Assembly (NCBI GenBank): GCA_029261835.1
Contig: JAJDAO010000042.1
Location: 1-41,317, forward strand
DNA length: 41,317 nt
Origin: Deltaproteobacteria bacterium
GTDB lineage: Bacteria > Myxococcota_A > UBA9160 > UBA4427
Direction of reading: 5' to 3'
Numbering within the stretch: position 1 is the stretch's first letter; every line of letters starts with the position of its first letter. The position numbers and the translations under genes are program-made. The notes beneath the pieces were generated by a model. The model was not told the origin of the DNA, ran no database searches, and was given only the letters and a program-made list of their open reading frames with translations. Shown here piece by piece: positions 32,209-41,317 of this stretch.

Positions 32209-34494
32209 CTACCGCCCCCCCACCCGTCCGTCGACTTGCCGCTGCAGCTTCTCCGACACGACGTCGGGCAGCCGTGACGCGATGGCCGCGCCCTGAAGCA
32301 GGTCGGTCAGAGCCGCCTCCACGTTGAGATTGAACTGGACCGGCTGGCCGCTCTGGTAGTCCGGATTCGAGCCGTCGAGATGGATGCCGACCAGCACGCT
32401 CTCGAGCGCATCGCCGTGAAGGTCGACCGCCAGCTCCTGATAGTGAAAGTTCTTCAGGATATCCAGCAACATCGACATCTGTTTCCCCCCGCGCGCGAGC
32501 GCAGCACCGGACGCCGGTCGGTAGCGAATCCAGCCGCCAAAGCGATCGACGCGATCGGTCGCCAGCGTGCCGCTGAGGATCTGCAGGCGACCGTCGTGAT
32601 AGCGCAGCGGTAGCTTGCCCGTTACGCGTCCCGTTCCCGTCAGCCCGTCGAGCGCGACCAGCTCGAGCAGGCCCTCCATCTCTGCCGATCCCAGCTCGAG
32701 CAGGAGCTCGACTTGCTCGTCGAGCGGCGAGTAGCGTCCACTGCCCATCAGTGTCCCGCCGGCAAAACCCCACTTCATCGACTCGAGATCGACACTGCCG
32801 TCCGGGTGCAGTCGCCAGGCCACGACTCCGTCTGAGAGCTCGGCTCCGGCATCCAGGCGCCCGATCGTCAGCCTTTGTCCAGACGCTGTCGAGGGCGGGA
32901 ACGGGCCCAGCAAGTGGATGTCTCCACTCACGCGTTCGAACGAGGCTGCCTGGCTCTCGATGTTCAGAGCGCGCAATCCGATGTCCGCGTGGCCCTCGAG
33001 ACCGCTCTGCGAATCCCATTGCAGCGCTCCACTCAGCTCCAAGCTGCCCGCCGTAAGCGTCGCAATCCCCGCCATAGACGGTATGACGTCGGCTGGTTGC
33101 GGCCCGTCCGGCGTGAAGTGAATCGGCTCCAGCTCGAGCTGCGCGCGTCCGGTGGCGCTCTGGATCTCGTGGGATCCGCGGAGGTGCAGGCGGACGATCT
33201 TCAGCGGATCATTGAGGAGCAGGGAGAAGTCGAGACGCTTTGCCTCTTGGCTCGGGTCGAGCGCAAACTCACCGGAGAGCGCGAGGATGGGAAGATCGGC
33301 GCCTTCCTTCGAGCTGAGAATCTGCTGCAGGTGAACCTCGCCGCGCGGCAACGAGCCACGCAGGCCCAAACCACGAACCTCCACCTCGTAGAGCGGAACC
33401 GTGATGCGCCCACCGCTGCTCTGCAGCACAACGCGGTAGTCTTCGAGCGCGACGTCTGTCTCGACATGCAGGGACAGCTTCGGGAGCTCGGCATCGACCC
33501 GTAGCGCTGTGTCGCCACCCCCGACGAGCGCGCTCAACTCGGCGGGCGCGAGCACGAGATCCACATCGAGGCGGGTCGCTTCACGCGGTGCCACGCCATC
33601 CCCCCGCCGCCCGATCGCGAGATCGGCCCCGCCCGTGATGCAGAGACCGGTCGGTCGACGTAGCGCAAGTCGGTCCGCAACTGCGAGTCCCGCCAACTCG
33701 AGCGTGGCGCACTCCTCTATCTGCAGCTCCGCCCGACGTTCGTCAGCCCGCCACTCGGCGCGCAGGTCGAGCAGTGCCCGCTGGGCGGACAAGGTCTCGT
33801 GCGCGAGATTCGTCCCCTCCAGCCGCAGCGCGAAGCCTCCGGTGGCCTCAACCTCGGATGCCAAGGCGTCGAGGGTCGCTCGCCCATGGATCAGCGGGTG
33901 TTGGATGCGCACATCGCCAGTCGCCTTCGCTCCTCGCGAGCCCGTGCGGCGCCTGTCCAGCTCGATCATGACTTCGAGCTGGCCGCTGGTCGTCTCGATC
34001 TGGAGGCGTACATCATGCAACGAGAGTCGCGCGATCGGTGGCTGGAGAAAGGCAGCGAAGAGCGGCAGCGGCGCGATGGATGAGTCCTTCCTCTCCGGCT
34101 CACCGGCGACCGCAGCGTCTTCTCGCTGCGCCCGTCGAAGCGATTCGAGCAAGCGCGATTCGAGCCGCGCTCCCTTGAGTGCGGCGCGCACGCGTAGCCC
34201 GTCGATGCGCAGCAGCTCGAGTTCGCCCCGTAGCAGTCCAGCGGGCGTGAAGGCGATCTCGATGAGAGAGGCGGACAGCTCCGGTGGTGATCCGATCGCA
34301 AGTCGCCGCAGCGACAGTCCGCCGAAATCGAGGCGATCGATGGCAAACTCGAGCTCGTCAACTCCTCGCCCAGCGGCGACATGCCGCAGCCCTTGCTCCA
34401 CCAGTGTGCGACGCTGTGACCAGAGTGCCAACACTGCGAGCAGCAGGGCCAAGCCGACTGCGAGCCGGAAACGCCGCCGGCCGCCATCACTCAT
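32209..34494 (-). CDS. ydbH: YdbH-family AsmA-like phospholipid transport protein
   Basis: 761 residues. An N-terminal signal-anchor helix (FRLAVGLALLLAVLALW, near 9-25) precedes a long beta-taco/AsmA-like body with repeated beta segments. The C-terminal YdbH region has GLTGTGRVTGKLPLRYHDGR, FHYQELAVDLHGDALE and GSNPDYQSGQPVQFNLNVEA, the last a strong family match. It forms a hydrophobic groove across the periplasm together with YnbE. ArsC ends 85 bases upstream, so it may be a separate transcription unit or read-through from aceEF-arsC. Confidence 0.92.
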   Translation of the reverse strand: MSDGGRRRFRLAVGLALLLAVLALWSQRRTLVEQGLRHVAAGRGVDELEFAIDRLDFGGLSLRRLAIGSPPELSASLIEIAFTPAGLLRGELELLRIDGLRVRAALKGARLESRLLESLRRAQREDAAVAGEPERKDSSIAPLPLFAAFLQPPIARLSLHDVRLQIETTSGQLEVMIELDRRRTGSRGAKATGDVRIQHPLIHGRATLDALASEVEATGGFALRLEGTNLAHETLSAQRALLDLRAEWRADERRAELQIEECATLELAGLAVADRLALRRPTGLCITGGADLAIGRRGDGVAPREATRLDVDLVLAPAELSALVGGGDTALRVDAELPKLSLHVETDVALEDYRVVLQSSGGRITVPLYEVEVRGLGLRGSLPRGEVHLQQILSSKEGADLPILALSGEFALDPSQEAKRLDFSLLLNDPLKIVRLHLRGSHEIQSATGRAQLELEPIHFTPDGPQPADVIPSMAGIATLTAGSLELSGALQWDSQSGLEGHADIGLRALNIESQAASFERVSGDIHLLGPFPPSTASGQRLTIGRLDAGAELSDGVVAWRLHPDGSVDLESMKWGFAGGTLMGSGRYSPLDEQVELLLELGSAEMEGLLELVALDGLTGTGRVTGKLPLRYHDGRLQILSGTLATDRVDRFGGWIRYRPASGAALARGGKQMSMLLDILKNFHYQELAVDLHGDALESVLVGIHLDGSNPDYQSGQPVQFNLNVEAALTDLLQGAAIASRLPDVVSEKLQRQVDGRVGGR

Positions 34495-34579
34495 TCGCCG
34501 CGCCTCACCGCTGTCTGCCCGCGGACTGCCTCACGCCGGGGTCGGCTGGCAGAATGTCGGGCCGTCGACTGGCCCATGG

Positions 34580-34945
34580 TCAGAGCAGCACTTCCAGATT
34601 CTCGCTCGGCCGTCCTACGACTGCGCGTCTTCCCCTCAGCAGGATTGGTCGCTCCAGCAGGATCGCGTTGCACTCCAGTGCGCGGACCAGCTCCGCGTCA
34701 CTGGAATTCGCGTCGAGTCCCGCTTGGGTGAAGGCATCCTCTCCGCTGCGCAGCCACTCGCGGATCGGTCTGCCAAGGGCCTCAGCCAGCTCGTCGATTT
34801 CCGCCCGCGAGAGCGGTTCGTCGAGGTACCGGCGAACGCGAAAAGGCAGTTCACGCTCTTCTAGCAGCGCCAGGGCGGCGCGGCTCTTCGAGCAGCGTGG
34901 ATTGTGAAGCAGCAAAATGTCTGAATCACTCGTGGTAAGCGACAT
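34580..34945 (-). CDS. arsC: Arsenate reductase, glutaredoxin-dependent ArsC type
   Basis: 121 residues from the ATG at 34945 (GAGG just upstream). HNPRCSKSRAAL (14-25) holds the catalytic Cys18. IREWLRSGEDAF (61-72), LERPIL (97-102) and GRPSE (111-115) hold the three Arg (66, 99, 112) that bind arsenate in E. coli ArsC. It reduces arsenate to arsenite with glutathione/glutaredoxin. No arsB, acr3 or arsR gene is adjacent, so it may serve a stress or general redox role. It sits 76 bases after aceF on the same strand. Confidence 0.9.
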   Translation of the reverse strand: MSLTTSDSDILLLHNPRCSKSRAALALLEERELPFRVRRYLDEPLSRAEIDELAEALGRPIREWLRSGEDAFTQAGLDANSSDAELVRALECNAILLERPILLRGRRAVVGRPSENLEVLL

Positions 34946-35021
34946 CGATCCTCGTTCCAAGGTGAGAGCCAGGCCGGAGGCCAGCGCTGATGCTGTTGGC
35001 GCCGGTCCGCGGCAGCGCGAG

Positions 35022-36329
35022 TCAGAGCAACAGCAGTCTGAGCTCGGAGAGTAGCTCGCCAAGGCGAGTCGTGAAGCGTACCGCTTCTGCTCCGTCGATT
35101 ACGCGGTGGTCGTAGGAGAGCGACAGTGGCAGCATGCGCCGTGGCACGAATGCTCCGTCCAGATAGCGGGGCTTCCACGCCATGCGGGAAACGCCAAGCA
35201 CGGCCACTTCGGGGTGGTTCACGATGGGCGTGAAGCAGGTTCCTCCGATACCGCCGAGGCTGGAGATCGTGAAGCTGCCTCCCTGCATCTCTGCGGGTCC
35301 GAGTCGGCGCTCGCGCGCCTTCTCGGCCAGACGATTGAGCTCGACCGCGATCTCGCCGATGCCCTTGCGGTCGACGTCACGCACGACCGGTACGACGAGT
35401 CCGTTGGCCGTGTCGACCGCCACGCCAATGTGGTAGTAGCGTTTCAGAATGAGGCTCTCGTCCGCCTCATCCAGAGAGGCGTTGAAGCGCGGGAATTCTT
35501 TGAGTGCGTGTGCCACCGCCTTCAGCATGAATGGCAGAAAGGTGAGCTTGACGTGCGACGCCTCGTCACCCGCCGGCTGTGAACGGCGGAACGCCTCCAG
35601 CTCCGTGATGTCCGCCTCGTCAAATTGTGTCACGTGCGGGATCGTGACCCAGCTCCTGTGAAGGTTCGCAGCGGAGATCCTACGAATGCGCTCCACTGCA
35701 ACCCGCTCGATGGGGCCGAAAGCCGAGAAGTCCGGCGCGGGTTCGCGCGTGGGAGCTGGCCCAACGCGGACAGCACTGGCCTGGCCCTCTTCGCCCAGCA
35801 TCGTCTTGACGTAGGCCTGGATATTCTCCTTGAGCACGCGCCCCTTCGAGCCGGTGCCCGGTACCCGAGACAGATCGACGCCGAGCTCGCGTGCCGTGCG
35901 GCGGGCCAGTGGGCTGGCGTGCGGAGCCGGACCTGCCCGCTGTTCCGGGCTGGTCGGTACTGCGGGGGAGTCGATGCTCGGGGCGGCTGCGCTGGCCCAC
36001 GGATCACGCGGCTCCGGTTCCGCATCGCGATGCTCCATCGGCGCTTCGCTCGGCGGGCGCATGTCCTCGCCCGCAGCCAGATCGGTCTCCTCGACCTCCA
36101 TCACGGCGATCACCTGCCCGCGGCTCACCTTGTCACCGACCGAAACCCGCATCTCCTTCAGCAGGCCAGCCCACGGCGCCGGAATCTCCATGATGGCTTT
36201 GTCGCTCTCGAGTACGATGAGAGCGTCCTCGCGCGCGATGCGCTCACCGGCTTTGCGCAAGACCTCGCAAACGTCCACATCCTCGAAGTCACCGATGTCG
36301 GGCAGCAGTACCTCTCGTACGACAGCCAT
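35022..36329 (-). CDS. aceF: Pyruvate dehydrogenase E2, dihydrolipoamide acetyltransferase
   Basis: 435 residues from the ATG at 36329. One lipoyl domain (1-80) carries Lys44 in VLESDKAIMEIP. A linker rich in Pro, Ala and Glu follows, then the peripheral subunit-binding domain (about 138-175, ASPLARRTARELGVDL and TGSKGRVLKENI). The catalytic domain ends with SYDHRVIDGAEA (405-416, His408, Asp412). It transfers the acetyl group from lipoate to CoA at the core of the complex. It follows aceE by four bases, so the pair is translationally close. E. coli AceF has three lipoyl domains; this has one. No E3 (lpd) gene is in the window. Confidence 0.95.
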   Translation of the reverse strand: MAVVREVLLPDIGDFEDVDVCEVLRKAGERIAREDALIVLESDKAIMEIPAPWAGLLKEMRVSVGDKVSRGQVIAVMEVEETDLAAGEDMRPPSEAPMEHRDAEPEPRDPWASAAAPSIDSPAVPTSPEQRAGPAPHASPLARRTARELGVDLSRVPGTGSKGRVLKENIQAYVKTMLGEEGQASAVRVGPAPTREPAPDFSAFGPIERVAVERIRRISAANLHRSWVTIPHVTQFDEADITELEAFRRSQPAGDEASHVKLTFLPFMLKAVAHALKEFPRFNASLDEADESLILKRYYHIGVAVDTANGLVVPVVRDVDRKGIGEIAVELNRLAEKARERRLGPAEMQGGSFTISSLGGIGGTCFTPIVNHPEVAVLGVSRMAWKPRYLDGAFVPRRMLPLSLSYDHRVIDGAEAVRFTTRLGELLSELRLLLL

Positions 36330-36333
36330 TGCG

Positions 36334-38994
<2,661 letters not shown>

Positions 38995-39054
38995 GGGCGC
39001 CTCAGCGCCGGCCTGGACACGCAGCAGGTGGCAACGCTCGCGTGAATCTCGGCC

Positions 39055-40464
39055 TCACGAATCGCAGGACCAATCATCCAGTGAATGCGAGCCTTCGAAC
39101 TTCTCCCCCAACGCAGCCAAGGCGCCGGCTTCAATCTGACGGACACGTTCCCGGCACAGTCCCAGCCGTTTCCCCACCTCCGCGAGCGTGTAGGGTCCGT
39201 CGCCCCCGAGGCCGAATCGCCAGCGCACGACCTGTCGTTCGCGCGTCGGCAGAGCGAGCACAAGCGCATCGAGTTGACTCACGCTCCGCTGGCGCTGAAT
39301 GCCGTCGATCGGGTCATGTTCCGTACTGTCCGGGATCAGATCGCCGATCGTGCGATCGTCCGACTCGGAGAAGCGTGCTTCCAGCGAGACCGCCTTGTGG
39401 TCGAGCTGGAGGTGATCTTCGACCTGCTCGGGACTCAAGCCAACCTCGCGACCCAGCTCGCTGGAACTCGGGCTTCGGCCCAATCGGCTCAGCATCTGTG
39501 CCTCGGTTCGGTGGATGCGCAGCACGCGATCGAAGCGGTGTGACGGCAGACGGATGGTGCGAGAGTGATTCTGGATGGCGCGGATGCAACCCTGTCGAAT
39601 CCACCAGCAGCCATAGGTGGAAAACTTGAAGCCGCGTCGATAATCGAACTTCTCCACCGCTCGCAGCAAGCCGAGATTGCCTTCCTGGATCAGATCGGCG
39701 AAAGCGACGCCCATCCCCGAGAACTCCCTGGCGACCTTGATCACCAGCCTGAGGTTGTGCTCGACGAATCGATTCCTGGCTTCGTCCAGCGCTCGAACGC
39801 GTACCTCGACCTCGCGCATCCGCCTGAAAAACGTTCTCGTCGGCAGGCCGATCTCACGAGCCAAGTCCTTTCTCGATAGCGCGGCAGTCCCGCGCGCGCG
39901 ACGAGCCAAATCCCCTCGGTAGTCGCGAAGCTTCGCCAGTATTTCCTCGAAGAGTTTCGCCTCGAGATCGGCGTCCAGCAGCAGAGTTTCGATTTGCTTG
40001 TCGAGCTGCTGGCGCGCCTCTCGGTCGTCCGGCCCGCCGGTGGCGTCGAGCTGCCCTCTCTGGCGCAGCAGCACGCGAAGTCTCGCCATCGTGTCGGGGC
40101 GTCCAGCAGTCACCTGAGATTCGGCCGCCGCGCGACGAGATTCCTCCCAGCGCGCGAGCACGAAGCGAGCCGTCCAGGGGATTCTGAGGAGAGTTCGATG
40201 AAGCTCTGCGGCGCAGCCGGCGATGACCTTGGCCAGCGCGGCCTCCTGCTGGCGGCTGAGAAGGGGCACGGAACCGACCTCAGCCGTATAGCTGGTCAGC
40301 GAGCGCGAAGATCCGGCGGCGGCCGACTCGGGCTCCTCCGCCACTCTCGGCCGGCTGTTGTGCAGGTCCGGCCGGGATAGGCTCCGTGCTGCCTGAGAAT
40401 GCCGCCCCGAAGGGATCCCGCCGCCGGGCGCAGAGTCGAGGTAAGCCGCTGAATTGCCTGCCAT
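39055..40464 (-). CDS. Group-2 sigma-70 family RNA polymerase sigma factor
   Basis: 469 residues from the ATG at 40464 (40491 would add nine). LTSYTAEVGSVPLLSRQQE is region 1.2. A long non-conserved, charged stretch (residues about 110-200) precedes region 2, with NLRLVIKVAREFSGMGV, FADLIQEGNLGLLRAVEKF and KFSTYGCWWIRQGCIRAI (2.3-2.4, -10 recognition). Region 3 (GLSPEQVEDHL) and region 4 (YTLAEVGKRLGLCRERVRQIE, -35 recognition) follow. Two odd Cys replace common residues in the promoter-reading helices (GCWWIRQGCIRAI, LGLCRERV). It resembles RpoS/SigB-like stress or stationary-phase factors more than RpoD. A perfect palindrome lies upstream. Confidence 0.9.
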   Translation of the reverse strand: MAGNSAAYLDSAPGGGIPSGRHSQAARSLSRPDLHNSRPRVAEEPESAAAGSSRSLTSYTAEVGSVPLLSRQQEAALAKVIAGCAAELHRTLLRIPWTARFVLARWEESRRAAAESQVTAGRPDTMARLRVLLRQRGQLDATGGPDDREARQQLDKQIETLLLDADLEAKLFEEILAKLRDYRGDLARRARGTAALSRKDLAREIGLPTRTFFRRMREVEVRVRALDEARNRFVEHNLRLVIKVAREFSGMGVAFADLIQEGNLGLLRAVEKFDYRRGFKFSTYGCWWIRQGCIRAIQNHSRTIRLPSHRFDRVLRIHRTEAQMLSRLGRSPSSSELGREVGLSPEQVEDHLQLDHKAVSLEARFSESDDRTIGDLIPDSTEHDPIDGIQRQRSVSQLDALVLALPTRERQVVRWRFGLGGDGPYTLAEVGKRLGLCRERVRQIEAGALAALGEKFEGSHSLDDWSCDS

Positions 40465-40524
40465 TTTGGCTCTCGCTGGTAATTGTCCCATCGAGTTCGG
40501 TAGCCCATCTGTTCGGTCAATTCA

Positions 40525-40538
40525 ATACAGATCTGTAT
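40525..40538. promoter_or_regulatory. 14-bp perfect AT-rich palindrome upstream of sigma factor
   Basis: ATACAGATCTGTAT is fully self-complementary and lies in the most AT-rich stretch of the segment, 60 bases before the sigma-factor ATG at 40464 (33 before the one at 40491) and 74 bases past the Rrf2 stop. Its place and symmetry suit an operator for a dimeric regulator; the adjacent Rrf2-type protein is the obvious candidate. Confidence 0.5.
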
Positions 40539-40612
40539 GTATTATTGGACCGCTCTCTCGCGATGTGCCGGGAACGGGCTGGACCAAGGCGTCGCCAACT
40601 ACAGGGGATGCG

Positions 40613-41092
40613 CTACTGGCGGGGGGGTGCCACGGCTCCTGCGACGCGAGCGGCCTCGAGCCAGGTCGAGAGCGAGCCCTCGTCCCGCCTCAGGTCCTCG
40701 ATCGAAACGCGCTCCAGAGAGCAGCGCAGCGTGGTCTCGATTGCGCGCCACAGAGCTCGAACGGAGCACTCAGCGATATGAACGCACTCGGGCTCTCGGC
40801 CGCGGCGACACTCGCAGTACCCCTCGCCGAACATCTCGCCGCCGAGTGCGCACATGGCCTGCCAGATGCTGATCTGCTCCGCCGGCCGGGAGAGGTGATA
40901 GCCGCCGGCTGCGCCGCGGGTGCTCGAGACCAGGCCCCCGGTTCTCAGCGTCCGCATGATGCGGGCAACATATTCCGGCCCCAGCCCTTCCCTGCTCGCG
41001 ATCTGGCCAGCGGTAATCGGCTCCGACGAGGGATTGAATGCAACCTGGATGAGGCAGCGAAGCCCGTACTCCTGAATCGCCAGGATTTGCAT
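40613..41092 (-). CDS. Rrf2-family transcriptional regulator with cysteine cluster
   Basis: 159 residues from the ATG at 41092; MQILAIQEYGLRCLIQVA is the usual Rrf2 opening, so the longer frame is not used. A winged helix-turn-helix covers residues 1-75 (ITAGQIASREGLGPEYVARI is the recognition unit; STRGAAGGYHLSRP is the wing). YCECRRGREPECVHIAEC (92-109) puts Cys at 93, 95, 103 and 109, in the position of the Fe-S ligands of IscR and NsrR, so it likely senses Fe-S status, NO or redox. It lies directly upstream of the sigma-factor gene on the same strand. An isc/suf cluster is not visible but could lie past the window edge. Confidence 0.9.
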   Translation of the reverse strand: MQILAIQEYGLRCLIQVAFNPSSEPITAGQIASREGLGPEYVARIMRTLRTGGLVSSTRGAAGGYHLSRPAEQISIWQAMCALGGEMFGEGYCECRRGREPECVHIAECSVRALWRAIETTLRCSLERVSIEDLRRDEGSLSTWLEAARVAGAVAPPRQ

Positions 41093-41099
41093 GCGATTC

Positions 41100-41128
41100 A
41101 GGCTAGAGAGATCACGCAGACCTGTCAA
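41100..41128 (-). promoter_or_regulatory. Candidate sigma-70 promoter of Rrf2 gene
   Basis: On the minus strand TTGACA (41128-41123) is followed after 17 bases by TAGCCT (41105-41100). That would place transcription start close to the ATG at 41092. No Shine-Dalgarno is seen before that ATG, which fits a leaderless transcript. Confidence 0.4.
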
Positions 41129-41317
41129 AAATGCCCGCCGCTCCACCCGCCCTGGCCCGGGGTTCTTCGCCAGCTTGCTAGGGAACCTCTGCACAGGCGG
41201 CCTTACAGCGGCCGTTGGCAGAGAGGGGTTCGGGGATGAAGGGGCTTGCCCCGCCCTGACTGGGCGTTTGAAAGTGACTTGGTCGCAGTCGATCGATCAC
41301 AGGGCGCACCTCACCTG

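Overview
The window reads as one chromosomal segment of a GC-rich Gram-negative bacterium. The envelope genes (ydbH-ynbE-ydbL), the gamma/delta-type homodimeric pyruvate dehydrogenase, the exosortase-family protein and the EPS gene mix suggest a deltaproteobacterium-like lineage (Myxococcota, Desulfobacterota or Binatota). This is inferred from gene content only; no rRNA or tRNA gene is present to settle it.

Positions 1 to about 26,500 are an exopolysaccharide / surface-glycan locus that begins before the window. It holds an initiating sugar-phosphate transferase, three further glycosyltransferases (GT2, GT26, GT4), an O-antigen-polymerase-like membrane protein, dTDP-glucose 4,6-dehydratase and UDP-xylose synthase. 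It also holds many decoration enzymes: an adenylation-carrier-acyltransferase fusion, two sulfotransferases, a FemAB-like aminoacyltransferase, a NodB deacetylase, and a carbamoyltransferase with its SxtJ and DUF5989 partners. A compact four-gene operon (HAD-UbiA fusion, DprE1-like, DprE2-like, UDP-xylose synthase) looks like a polyprenyl-phosphate-arabinofuranose pathway. Two secreted proteins in the locus, a beta-helix protein and a protein of unknown family, end in nearly the same proline-rich PPILL tail. An exosortase-family membrane protein in the locus has lost all three catalytic residues.

Positions 26,500 to 31,400 hold small accessory genes: a LOG-family protein, a zinc-ribbon protein, a secreted hypothetical, a small helical protein, a CAAX-protease-related protein of the kind associated with exosortase systems, and a stand-alone Hsp70-like ATPase.

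Positions 31,400 to 41,100 are mostly housekeeping, all on the minus strand: ydbL, ynbE and ydbH (phospholipid transport bridge to the outer membrane), arsC, aceF, aceE, a group-2 sigma factor and an Rrf2-type regulator with a cysteine cluster.

Several EPS genes are preceded by strong nested inverted repeats that could form structured leader RNAs (9133-9229, 11566-11637, 13659-13698, 17882-17963). A perfect AT-rich palindrome lies in front of the sigma-factor gene, next to the Rrf2 gene. I see no CRISPR array, insertion sequence, phage gene or tRNA.
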